Of a stretch of 64,000 nt of DNA, positions 6,664 through 15,246 are shown piece after piece (positions within the stretch are counted from its first letter, which is position 1; each line of letters starts with the position of its first letter). A model generated the notes under the pieces. That model saw nothing but the letters and a program-made list of their open reading frames with translations, did no database searches and had not been told where the DNA came from. The DNA is from Prevotella sp. UBA2742 (GTDB taxonomy: Bacteria > Bacteroidota > Bacteroidia > Bacteroidales > Bacteroidaceae). The DNA is taken from contig DEJS01000018.1 in NCBI GenBank assembly GCA_002353485.1, positions 1-64,000 on the forward strand, given 5' to 3'. Made by a program: the position numbers and the translations under genes.

Positions 6664-8556
6664 TTACTCCAGGTACGTATATCCGTAGAGGCCCGAGCGG
6701 TAGTTCGAGAGGAACTCCTTGCCCTCCTCCAGCGTTATCTTGCCCTGCTTGACGCTCTTGGCCACCCATATCTCCAGCTGGCGGACCAGCTTCTTCGGGT
6801 CGTACTGTACGTAGTCGAGCACCTCGGCCACGGTCTCGCCGTCAATGACTTGGTCAATGTGGTAGTGCCCGTCCTTCACCGAGATGTGCACTGCCGTGGT
6901 GTCGCCGAAGAGGTTGTGCATGTCGCCCAGTATCTCCTGGTATGCGCCGACGAGGAAGACGCCGAGGTAGTACTTGTCGTTCTTGCGCAGCGGGTGTACG
7001 GGCAGGGCGTGCGAGTTGTGGCGGTTGGTGACAAACTGTGCTATCTTGCCGTCCGAGTCGCAGGTGATGTCCTGCAGCGTGGCGTTGCGCGTGGGGCGTT
7101 CGCCGAGCCGCTGTATGGGCATGATGGGGAACAGCTGGTCGATGGCCCACGAGTCGGGCAGGCTCTGGAACAGAGAGAAGTTGCAGAAGTACTTGTCGGC
7201 CAGCAGCTTGTCGATGTTCATCAGCTCCTCGGGAATGTGCTTCAGGTTCTTCGCGAGGGCGTGTATCTCGTGACATACGCTCCAGTACATGGCCTCCACC
7301 TCGGCACGGGTCTTGAGGTCTACGATGCCGTGGGTGAAGAGGTCCAGCACCTCTTCGCGTATCTGCTCCGCGTCGTGCCAGTCCTCGAGCACGTTGCGCG
7401 GGCTGAGGTTGTCCCATATCTCGTACAGGTCCTTTACCAGCTGGTGCGAGTCGGGGTCGGGCTCGAACTCCTCGGGCATCTCGGGCAGCGAGGCCGTCTC
7501 CAGCACGTCGATGACCAGCACCGAGTGGTGGGCGGCCAGCGAACGGCCGCTCTCGGTGATGAGGTTCGGGTGCGGAATGCCGTTCTTGTCGGCAGCGTCC
7601 ACGAAGGTGTATATGCAGTCGTTGACGTACTCCTGTATGCTGTAGTTGACCGAGCTCTCCGAGCTTGGCGACCGTGTGCCGTCGTAGTCGACGCCCAGTC
7701 CGCCGCCACAGTCCACGAAGTCCACGTTGTACCCCATCTTGTGCAGCTGCACGTAGAACTGCGAGGCCTCGCGGAGTGCTGTCTGTATGCGGCGTATCTT
7801 GGTGATCTGCGAGCCTATGTGGAAGTGGATGAGTCTGAGACAGTCGCGCATGTCCTTCTTGTCCAGCAGTTCCAGTGCTTCGAGCAGCTCTGCGCTGGTG
7901 AGCCCGAACTTCGAGGCGTCGCCGCCGCTCTCCTCCCACTTGCCGCTGCCGCTGGAGGCCAGCTTGATGCGTATGCCGATGTTGGGCCGGACGCCCAGCT
8001 TCTTGGCCTCGCGGGCTATGAGGTCCAGCTCGTTGGGTTTCTCTACGACGATGAAGATCTGCTTGCCCATCTTCTGTGCGAGGAGGGCCAGTTCGATGTA
8101 CGACTGGTCTTTGTATCCGTTACAGATGATGATCGAGTCGCTCTGGCACTGCACCGCTATCACGGCGTGCAGCTCGGGCTTGGAGCCTGCCTCCACGCCC
8201 AGGTTGAACTTGCGGCCGTGTGAGATGATTTCCTCTACCACGGGCTGCATCTGGTTCACCTTGATGGGGTACACCACGTAGTTCTCCGCTTTGTAGTCGT
8301 ACTCCTCAGCGGCTTTCTTGAAGCAGCTCCACGTCTTTTCTATCCTGTTGTCCAGGATGTCGGGGAAGCGTAGCAGCACGGGCGACTGCACGTCGCGCAG
8401 CGCCAGTTCGTCCATCACCTCGCGCAGGTCCACCTGCGTACCGTCCTTGCAGGGCGTCACGTAGACGTTGCCTTCGTCGTTGATGCCAAAGTAGCTGGTG
8501 CCCCAGCCGTTGATGTTGTACAGCTCACGGGCGTCGTCAATGGTCCATTTCTTCAT
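6664..8556 (-). CDS. speA: Biosynthetic arginine decarboxylase
   Basis: PLP enzyme of 630 residues that converts arginine to agmatine, the first step of an alternative polyamine route. It has the fold-III decarboxylase layout: YPIKVNQ near residue 97 carries the PLP lysine, HFHIGSQ near 250, the glycine-rich VDCGGGLGVDYDG near 290, and TESGRSLAAHHSVL near 345. Length and motifs match E. coli-type SpeA. It is last in a minus-strand block after topA and aroK, with a 37-base gap from aroK. The large open frame on the opposite strand is a codon-bias shadow. Confidence 0.96.
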   Translation of the reverse strand: MKKWTIDDARELYNINGWGTSYFGINDEGNVYVTPCKDGTQVDLREVMDELALRDVQSPVLLRFPDILDNRIEKTWSCFKKAAEEYDYKAENYVVYPIKVNQMQPVVEEIISHGRKFNLGVEAGSKPELHAVIAVQCQSDSIIICNGYKDQSYIELALLAQKMGKQIFIVVEKPNELDLIAREAKKLGVRPNIGIRIKLASSGSGKWEESGGDASKFGLTSAELLEALELLDKKDMRDCLRLIHFHIGSQITKIRRIQTALREASQFYVQLHKMGYNVDFVDCGGGLGVDYDGTRSPSSESSVNYSIQEYVNDCIYTFVDAADKNGIPHPNLITESGRSLAAHHSVLVIDVLETASLPEMPEEFEPDPDSHQLVKDLYEIWDNLSPRNVLEDWHDAEQIREEVLDLFTHGIVDLKTRAEVEAMYWSVCHEIHALAKNLKHIPEELMNIDKLLADKYFCNFSLFQSLPDSWAIDQLFPIMPIQRLGERPTRNATLQDITCDSDGKIAQFVTNRHNSHALPVHPLRKNDKYYLGVFLVGAYQEILGDMHNLFGDTTAVHISVKDGHYHIDQVIDGETVAEVLDYVQYDPKKLVRQLEIWVAKSVKQGKITLEEGKEFLSNYRSGLYGYTYLE

Positions 8557-8593
8557 TTGTCAGTATGGCGTTTAGGGTTTAGTGTTGAGTGGT

Positions 8594-9121
8594 TTACAGG
8601 CTGAGCATTTGGCGCAGCTGGGCCACGCTGTCCTTTATCTTGTCGTAGTTGTCGAGCACGTCCACGTTGAGCACGTGGTGGGCCTTCTGGTAGTAGGGCT
8701 CGCGCTCCGCCAGGTGGGTGGTGATGTAGTCGATGAGCTCGTCCTGCGTCTTGTCCTTCAGCAGGGGGCGCTCCACCTTGGCCATCAGCAGGTGCTTGTA
8801 CAGCGTGTCGGGCGAGGCCTTCAGGTACACCACGTCGCCTTGCTGGCTCAGGTAGTCCATGTTGTCGAAGAAGCAGGGGGTGCCGCCGCCACAGCTGATG
8901 ATGACGTCCTCGAACTCGGCCACCTCGTGCAGCATGTTGTACTCCATCTTGCGGAAGGCCTCTTCGCCCCGTTCGGCGAATATCTGCGACACCGTCTTGT
9001 GCATGCGGCTCTCTATATACCAGTCGAGGTCATAGAACATCATGCCCGTCTCCTTGGACAGGGCCTTGCCTATGGTGGTCTTGCCCGACCCCATGTAGCC
9101 TACGAGGATGATGCGTCTCAT
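8594..9121 (-). CDS. aroK: Shikimate kinase
   Basis: Cytosolic enzyme of 175 residues that phosphorylates shikimate in aromatic amino-acid synthesis. It begins MRRIILVGYMGSGKTT with the P-loop at residues 9-16, then DLDWYIE near 33, the RxxE-type segment GEEAFRKMEY near 58 and CGGGTPCF near 80. The start at 9121 is chosen because the P-loop normally lies about ten residues in. The ATG overlaps the topA stop (ATGA at 9118-9121), which indicates translational coupling; a start ten codons upstream would lie wholly inside topA. Confidence 0.94.
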   Translation of the reverse strand: MRRIILVGYMGSGKTTIGKALSKETGMMFYDLDWYIESRMHKTVSQIFAERGEEAFRKMEYNMLHEVAEFEDVIISCGGGTPCFFDNMDYLSQQGDVVYLKASPDTLYKHLLMAKVERPLLKDKTQDELIDYITTHLAEREPYYQKAHHVLNVDVLDNYDKIKDSVAQLRQMLSL

Positions 9122-11421
9122 TTCTTCTGCTTTTCTATGATGGCCATGCACTCGTCGAAGGTCAGCTTGGCGGCCTGGTCGTGCTGGGCCTTGGGAATAC
9201 GGTAGTTCTTGCCGTCGAAGGCGATGTAGGGGCCGTAGCGGCCGTTCATAATCTGCAGTTTGCCGTCGGCGTCGAACATCTTCAGGTGCTTCTGCGACTC
9301 GGCCTGGCGCTTGTTCTGGATGAGGGCTACGGCCTCGTCGAGGGTGATGGTCATGGGGTCCTGGCCCTTGGGCATCGAGGTGTACTTCTTCTGGTGCAGC
9401 ACGTAGGGACCGAAGCGTCCGGCGCCGATGACGACGGGCGACCCTTCGAAGTCGCCCAGCGTGCGGGGCAGCTGGAACAGCTCCAGCGCCTCGTCCAGCG
9501 TGATGCTCTCCATGCTCTTGTCGCTGGGCATCTGGGCAAAGCGGGGCTTCTCGCTGTCGTCGGCAGAGCCAATCTGCACCACGGGGCCGAAGCGTCCTAT
9601 CTTGACGTAGACGGGCTTGCCCGTCTTGGGCTCGACGCCCAGCTGGCGCTCGCCGGCCTTATGCTCCTGGCGCGTCTTCATGGTCTTCTCTACCGTGGGC
9701 TCGAAGCGCTTGTAGAAGTTCTTCATCATGTCTATCCACTTCTCCTCGCCCTCGGCTATCTTGTCGAAGTCCTGTTCCACCTTCGCCGTGAAGTTGTAGT
9801 CCATGATGCTGGGGAAATACTTCATCAGGAAGTCGTTCACCACGATGCCGATGTCGGTGGGCAGCAGCTTGCCTTTCTCCGAGCCGGCCAGCTCCTTGCG
9901 CGTCTTCTGGCTGACGAGCTTACCCTTCAGCGTGTCGATGGTGTACGAGCGCTCCTCGCCCTTGCGGTCGCCCTTCTGCACGTATTCGCGCTGCTGGATG
10001 GTCGAGATGGTGGGTGCGTAGGTCGACGGGCGCCCTATGCCCAGCTCCTCCAGCTTGTGCACCAGCGAGGCTTCGGTGTAGCGCTGCGGACCCTGGCTGA
10101 AGCGTTCGGTGGCCGTAATCTCGCGGCGCGTCAGCTCCATACCCTCCTGCATCGGAGGCAGGATGTGGCCTTCTTCCTCCTGCTGCTCGTCGTCGTCGAC
10201 CGATTCGCGGTACACCTTCAGGAATCCGTCGAAGGTGACCACCTCGCCCTGTGCCACGAACTGCTCGTCCATGCCGCTGATGCTTATGTTGACGGTGGTC
10301 TTCTCCATCTCGGCATCGGCCATCTGGCTGGCAGCAGTGCGCTTCCAGATGAGCTCGTAGAGACGGCGCTCCTGCGTCGTACCCTCAATGGTCGACTGGC
10401 TCATATACGTGGGGCGGATGGCTTCGTGGGCCTCCTGGGCGCCCTTCGAGCTGGTGTGGTACTGGCGCACCTTGCTGTACTCCTCGCCGTAGAGCTTCGT
10501 AATCTCCTCCTTAGAGGCATTGATGCACAGCCCCGACAGGTTCACCGAGTCGGTACGCATGTAGGTTATCTGTCCGTGTTCGTACAGGTGCTGGGCCACC
10601 ATCATGGTCTGCGACACCGAGAAGCCCAGCTTGCGCGCGGCCTCCTGCTGCAGCGTAGAGGTGGTGAAGGGGGGCGCGGGGGTGCGCTTCATGGGCTTCT
10701 TCGTCACGGCGTCCACGGTGAAGGTGGCGTCCTTGCACTGTTCCAGAAAGCGTGTCACCTCCTCGTGCGTCTTCATGCGCTGGGCCAGGGTGGCCTTCAC
10801 CTCGGTCTGCGAGCCGTCGGCATTGGTCAGCGCAAAGATGCCGCTCACGCTGTAGTAGGGCTCGCTCTGGAAGTTCTGTATCTCGCGCTCGCGTTCTACT
10901 ATAAGACGTACGGCTACGCTCTGCACGCGTCCGGCCGAGAGTGCCGGCTTCACCTTGCGCCACAGCACGGGCGAAAGCTTAAAGCCTACCAGACGGTCCA
11001 GCACGCGACGGGCCTGCTGGGCGTTCACCAGGTTCATGTCCAGGTGGCGCGGGTGCTCTATGGCCTGCAGGATGGCAGGCTTGGTGATTTCGTGGAACAC
11101 GATGCGGCTGGTCTTCTCTTCGTCCAGGCCCAGCACCTCGCAAAGGTGCCACGAGATGGCTTCTCCCTCGCGGTCTTCATCGGACGCCAACCAGACCTTC
11201 TCGGCCTTCTCTGCGTTCTGCTTCAGTTCCTTGACCAGCTTTACCTTCTCTTCGGGTATTTCGTATTCAGGTTCGAGCGTCGTCGTGTCAATGCTCATCT
11301 CCTTCTTCTTCAGGTCACGGATGTGGCCGTAGCTCGACATTACTTTAAAGTCCTTGCCGAGAAACTTCTCGATGGTCTTGGCCTTGGCAGGCGACTCCAC
11401 TATCACGAGATTCTTCTGCAT
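9118..11421 (-). CDS. topA: DNA topoisomerase I
   Basis: Type IA topoisomerase of 767 residues that relaxes negative supercoils. The Toprim domain starts at NLVIVESPAKAKTIEKFLG (residues 3-21), with SDEDREGEAI near 103. The active-site tyrosine lies in QITYMRTDSVNLS near 285. The C-terminus has several GRFGPYV/GRYGPYIAF repeats (residues 600-755) in place of zinc fingers, as in other Bacteroidota enzymes. The start at 11421 puts the Toprim strand at the N-terminus; a possible TACTTTTG -7 box lies just upstream. It leads the topA-aroK-speA block. Confidence 0.96.
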   Translation of the reverse strand: MQKNLVIVESPAKAKTIEKFLGKDFKVMSSYGHIRDLKKKEMSIDTTTLEPEYEIPEEKVKLVKELKQNAEKAEKVWLASDEDREGEAISWHLCEVLGLDEEKTSRIVFHEITKPAILQAIEHPRHLDMNLVNAQQARRVLDRLVGFKLSPVLWRKVKPALSAGRVQSVAVRLIVEREREIQNFQSEPYYSVSGIFALTNADGSQTEVKATLAQRMKTHEEVTRFLEQCKDATFTVDAVTKKPMKRTPAPPFTTSTLQQEAARKLGFSVSQTMMVAQHLYEHGQITYMRTDSVNLSGLCINASKEEITKLYGEEYSKVRQYHTSSKGAQEAHEAIRPTYMSQSTIEGTTQERRLYELIWKRTAASQMADAEMEKTTVNISISGMDEQFVAQGEVVTFDGFLKVYRESVDDDEQQEEEGHILPPMQEGMELTRREITATERFSQGPQRYTEASLVHKLEELGIGRPSTYAPTISTIQQREYVQKGDRKGEERSYTIDTLKGKLVSQKTRKELAGSEKGKLLPTDIGIVVNDFLMKYFPSIMDYNFTAKVEQDFDKIAEGEEKWIDMMKNFYKRFEPTVEKTMKTRQEHKAGERQLGVEPKTGKPVYVKIGRFGPVVQIGSADDSEKPRFAQMPSDKSMESITLDEALELFQLPRTLGDFEGSPVVIGAGRFGPYVLHQKKYTSMPKGQDPMTITLDEAVALIQNKRQAESQKHLKMFDADGKLQIMNGRYGPYIAFDGKNYRIPKAQHDQAAKLTFDECMAIIEKQKK

Positions 11422-11454
11422 ATCTTTTTTCCTTGTTTTTGTTGATTCGGGCTG

Positions 11455-11462
11455 CAAAAGTA
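11455..11462 (-). promoter_or_regulatory. -7 element for the topA block
   Basis: TACTTTTG read on the minus strand, 33 bases before the topA ATG. No TTTG is found at the usual -33 distance, so only the -7 half is supported. Confidence 0.45.
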
Positions 11463-11609
11463 GAGAAAAGTTTTGGTTAGACCTTATTTATATATAGAGT
11501 TTTTTGTTTTCTTAACACTTCGGGACCATGGCGGCACAGCGATTGTTCCAAAAAGTTGTTTATTTGTTGCAAAAATGGTAAACGTGTATGTTTATTGGGA
11601 AATTATCAC

Positions 11610-11617
11610 TATCTTTG
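11610..11617 (+). promoter_or_regulatory. -7 element for the GH51-led operon
   Basis: TATCTTTG followed by CAG, 35 bases before the GH51 start. The upstream -33 position is T-rich but not TTTG. Confidence 0.55.
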
Positions 11618-11652
11618 CAGTCAAATTGTATCAATAACAACCAACAAAGACA

Positions 11653-13662
11653 ATGAAACAAGGTATGACGATGGCTGCCTTACTACTGGCAGCGACCATG
11701 GGCCTGCAGGCCCAGAAGCCGATGAAAGCCCCCAAGGGTGGCAAGGCTATCAGTGACGAACTGATTGGTATTTTCTTCGAGGACATCAGCAGCTCGGCCG
11801 ACGGCGGCTTATATGCTGAGTTGGTGGAGAACGGCTCGTTCGAGTATAGTCCTGTAGAGCGCGACGGCTGGGGTGCCGGCACGGCATGGAAGCAGGCACG
11901 CCCGGGACACTCGCTGGGCATGCTGGAGGTGCGCAAGGACCAGGGCATACACCCTAATAACCCCACCTACATGCGCCTGCACGTAGAGCGCGTAAAGGAG
12001 TTCTACGACTACAAGGGCTGGAAGGGCTACGGACTGGAGAACGCCGGTTTCAAGGGCATCTCGGTGAAGGGCGGCAAGAAGTATGACTTCTCCGTCTTCC
12101 TGCGCAACGGCGAGAGCCAGGGCAAGCAGGTGCGCGTGGTGCTGGGTGTGCCCCAGGGCTGGGGCAAGGACCCCAAGGTGCTGGCCGAGGCTACGCTGAG
12201 CGTCGACAGCAAGGACTGGAAGAAGTACGAGGCCGTGCTGACGCCTGCCGAGGACTGCACCAATGCCGTCCTGCAGGTGCTGGTGCTGAACACGGGCGTG
12301 ATGGACGTCGACATGGTGTCGCTGATGCCTCAGGACACCTATAAGGGCCACGGCCTGCGCAAGGACATGGCCGAGGCGCTGGCCGACCTGCATCCTAAGT
12401 TCCTGCGCTTCCCCGGCGGGTGCGTGGTGCATGGCGGTGGCGACGGCTTCTGGAACACCTATCGCTGGAAGACCACCGTGGGTCCGAAGGAGACGCGCCG
12501 ACAGCTGAAGAATACGTGGGGCTACCACCAGTCGATGGGACTGGGCTACTATGAGTATTTCCAGTTCTGCGAGGACCTGAACATGGAGCCGCTGCCCATC
12601 CTGCCCTGTGGTGTGAGCTGTCAGGGTACGAACGGCGGTTGGGCCATGTGGCCGCACCAGGCTCAGGAGGTATGTCCTATGTCGGAGATGGACGAGTGGG
12701 TGCAGGACGCCCTGGACCTGATAGAGTGGGCCAATGGCGATGCCACCACCAAGTGGGGCGCTGTGCGTGCTGCCGCCGGTCACCCCGAGCCCTTCGGACT
12801 GAAGTATCTGGGCATCGGTAACGAGGAGAAGATTTCGCCGGAGTTTGCCGAGCGCTTCAAGTATATGTACGACAAGGTCAGGAAGGCCCATCCGGAGATT
12901 ATCATCGTGGGCACGGCAGGGCCGGGCTCGCATCCCGAGAATCCCGACTACGAGGCCGGCTGGAAGCTGGCCGAGGAGCTGGGCATGCCCATCATCGACG
13001 AGCACTACTACGAGAAGAACGACTACTTCCTGAAGAGCCGCCAGTACGACAAGTATCCCCGTACGCGCAAGACGAAGGTGTACCTGGGCGAATATGCCGC
13101 CAAGGACAAGAAGCTCATCGACGCCCTGGCCGAGGGACTGTACCTGCTGCACGTGGAGCGTAATGCCGACATTGTGTGCATGACGTCGTACGCCCCCCTG
13201 TTTGCCAAGAAGGACGCCACTAACTGGAACCCCGACCTCATCTACTTCGACAATGAGCGTACCTACCTGACGTGCAGCTACTACGTGCAGCAGCTGTTCG
13301 GCCTGTCCAGCGGACAGTACTACTATGGCGACTGCGTGCGCTTCGAGGGCGATGCCGCCGGCATTCAGCAGCCACAGGAGGACGTGCACTACGGACAGAG
13401 CGTCGTGCTGAACGTCAAGACGCGCAAGCTGTATGTCAAGCTGGTCAACGCCACCGGTGAGGAGAAGGAGGCCGACATCAACCTGAGCCGCTTCCCCATC
13501 AAGAAGCAGTGCGTGAAGACGGTGCTGGCAGGTGACGCCGAACAGGAGAACAACTACGAGGCACAGCCCATCAAGCCTAAGAAGACTACCATCAAGGCGG
13601 AGAAGAAGTTCGACATCGACCTGGAGCCGTACTCCATGGTGATGCTCGAGTACCAGCTCTAA
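11653..13662 (+). CDS. GH51 alpha-L-arabinofuranosidase, exported
   Basis: Secreted or periplasmic glycosidase of 669 residues that releases arabinofuranose from arabinan, arabinoxylan or pectin side chains. A signal peptide (MKQGMTMAALLLAATMGLQA) is followed by a carbohydrate-binding-like sandwich (residues 30-230). The catalytic barrel has FLRFPGGCV near 252, the acid/base glutamate in GIGNEE near 390 and the nucleophile glutamate in IDEHYYE near 449, and a C-terminal sandwich closes the protein. It is the first gene of a four-gene plus-strand group. No SusC/SusD pair is nearby, so polymer import must be served from elsewhere. Confidence 0.93.
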   Translation: MKQGMTMAALLLAATMGLQAQKPMKAPKGGKAISDELIGIFFEDISSSADGGLYAELVENGSFEYSPVERDGWGAGTAWKQARPGHSLGMLEVRKDQGIHPNNPTYMRLHVERVKEFYDYKGWKGYGLENAGFKGISVKGGKKYDFSVFLRNGESQGKQVRVVLGVPQGWGKDPKVLAEATLSVDSKDWKKYEAVLTPAEDCTNAVLQVLVLNTGVMDVDMVSLMPQDTYKGHGLRKDMAEALADLHPKFLRFPGGCVVHGGGDGFWNTYRWKTTVGPKETRRQLKNTWGYHQSMGLGYYEYFQFCEDLNMEPLPILPCGVSCQGTNGGWAMWPHQAQEVCPMSEMDEWVQDALDLIEWANGDATTKWGAVRAAAGHPEPFGLKYLGIGNEEKISPEFAERFKYMYDKVRKAHPEIIIVGTAGPGSHPENPDYEAGWKLAEELGMPIIDEHYYEKNDYFLKSRQYDKYPRTRKTKVYLGEYAAKDKKLIDALAEGLYLLHVERNADIVCMTSYAPLFAKKDATNWNPDLIYFDNERTYLTCSYYVQQLFGLSSGQYYYGDCVRFEGDAAGIQQPQEDVHYGQSVVLNVKTRKLYVKLVNATGEEKEADINLSRFPIKKQCVKTVLAGDAEQENNYEAQPIKPKKTTIKAEKKFDIDLEPYSMVMLEYQL

Positions 13663-13677
13663 GGACTTACATCCAAG

Positions 13678-13714
13678 GAAAGTGTGACTTTCATCCTAAG
13701 AAAGTGCGACTTTC
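13678..13714. repeat. Two tandem GAAAGT-NNN-ACTTTC palindromes, 22 bases apart
   Basis: Perfect six-base inverted repeats at 13678-13692 (loop GTG) and 13700-13714 (loop GCG), spaced by two helical turns. They lie between the GH51 and GH140-like genes, where they could act as an operator pair, an RNA hairpin pair or a dispersed repeat. Confidence 0.6.
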
Positions 13715-13788
13715 CCGGGAGGAAACTAAAGGCTGATGACATTTTTGCGTGTCGTCAGTCTTTTTTATATATTACTAACGTTAGGATT

Positions 13789-15246
13789 ATGAAGAAGTTA
13801 CTGATGATACTTAGCCTGGCGCTGCTGACCATGTCGGCACAGGCAGGAAAGCCGTGGGACAACGGCAAGCTACGCGTGTCGGATAACCAGCGTTATCTGC
13901 AGTTCGAGAATGGTGAGCCCTTCTTCTGGCTGGGCGAGACGGGATGGCTGCTGCCTGAGCGGCTGGACCGTGCCGAGGCCGACTGGTATCTGCAGAGCGT
14001 GGCCAAGGCAGGATATAACGTGGTGCAGGTGCAGACCATCGACGGTGTGCCGGCCTATAACATCTACGGACAGATGTCGAACACGGACGGGTGGAACTTC
14101 CGCGACGTCGACCGCAAGGGCATCTATGGCTACTGGGACCACATGGACTATATCATAGACCGGGCCGCCGAGCATGGCATCTACATCGGCATGGTGTGCA
14201 TCTGGGGCGGACTGGTGAAGGACGGCAAGCTCTCGGTGGCGGATGCCAAGAAGTACGGCACCTTCCTGGCCCAGCGCTACAAGGACAAGCCTAACATCAT
14301 CTGGTTTATGGGCGGCGACATACAGGGCGACATCAAGCCCGAGGTATGGGAGGCGCTGGCCACCAGCATCAAGCAGATAGACAAGAACCACCTGATGACG
14401 TACCATCCGCGGGGCCGCTATACCTCGGCACGCTGGTGGTCGAAGGCTGCATGGATGGACTTCCACACCTTCCAGAGCGGCCACCGGCGCTACGGACAGC
14501 GCATGGGCAATGCCGACTACCCCATCCCCGACAACACGGAGGAGGACAACTGGATGTACGTGGACTCGACGTGGAAGTACAACCCCATCAAGCCTGTGCT
14601 GGACGCTGAGCCGTCGTACGAGGACATTCCCGTGGGACTGCACGACCCCAACGAGGCCCGATGGCAGGACTACGACGTGCGCCGCTATGCCTACTGGAGC
14701 GTGTTTGCCGGCAGCTGCGGTCATACCTACGGCCATAATGCCATCATGCAGATGCTGAAGCCGGGCTACCCGACGAGCTACGGCGACGCGGGCGACGTGA
14801 AGACGTGGTACCAGGCGCTGCACGACCCGGGCTTCCTGCAGATGCAGTACCTGAAGCGCCTCATCCTCAGCTTCCCCTACTTCGAGCGCGTGGCCGACCA
14901 GAGCATCATCAAGGAGAACGGCGAGAAGTACAACCGCCTCATTGCCACCCGTGGCACGGACTACCTGCTGGTGTATAACTACAACGGCAACCAGATGAAG
15001 CTGGACCTGACGAAAATCAGTGGCGCGAAGAAAAATGTATGGTGGATGACGGCAGCCACCGGCAAGCTGAAGTACCTGGGCGAGTTCGACTCGAAGGTGC
15101 TTACCTTCCGCTACCACCCGCAGTCGGCCCGTGTGGAGGACGGCGTGCTCATTGCCATAGACGGCGCCAAAGACTACCTGAAGAAAGACCAGACAGAACT
15201 ATCCCCCGACGGCTACAAGGCTAAAGAACGCGACCTCAATGAATAG
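13789..15246 (+). CDS. GH140-like (DUF4038) glycoside hydrolase, exported
   Basis: A 485-residue protein with a signal peptide (MKKLLMILSLALLTMSAQA). The DUF4038 barrel shows FFWLGETGWLLPERL near residue 44, an acidic loop MGGDIQGDI near 175 and DAEPSYE near 272 as likely catalytic carboxylates, and a C-terminal small sandwich of the collagen-binding-like type. Characterised GH140 members are apiosidases acting on rhamnogalacturonan II; that substrate is inferred here from family and neighbours. ATG 13789 is chosen because it gives an intact signal peptide. Its stop overlaps the next start by eight bases. Confidence 0.82.
   Translation: MKKLLMILSLALLTMSAQAGKPWDNGKLRVSDNQRYLQFENGEPFFWLGETGWLLPERLDRAEADWYLQSVAKAGYNVVQVQTIDGVPAYNIYGQMSNTDGWNFRDVDRKGIYGYWDHMDYIIDRAAEHGIYIGMVCIWGGLVKDGKLSVADAKKYGTFLAQRYKDKPNIIWFMGGDIQGDIKPEVWEALATSIKQIDKNHLMTYHPRGRYTSARWWSKAAWMDFHTFQSGHRRYGQRMGNADYPIPDNTEEDNWMYVDSTWKYNPIKPVLDAEPSYEDIPVGLHDPNEARWQDYDVRRYAYWSVFAGSCGHTYGHNAIMQMLKPGYPTSYGDAGDVKTWYQALHDPGFLQMQYLKRLILSFPYFERVADQSIIKENGEKYNRLIATRGTDYLLVYNYNGNQMKLDLTKISGAKKNVWWMTAATGKLKYLGEFDSKVLTFRYHPQSARVEDGVLIAIDGAKDYLKKDQTELSPDGYKAKERDLNE

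Noticed and set aside
6850..8223. 457-residue open frame opposite speA
   Set aside because: It is antisense to a complete, motif-verified speA; its composition (Val/Leu/His/Glu-rich, no motif) is that of a codon-bias shadow.
9181..11445. 754-residue open frame opposite topA
   Set aside because: It lies entirely antisense to topA with no recognisable domain; caused by GC-rich third positions.
11809..13389. 526-residue open frame opposite GH51
   Set aside because: Antisense shadow; His/Leu/Val-rich without motifs.
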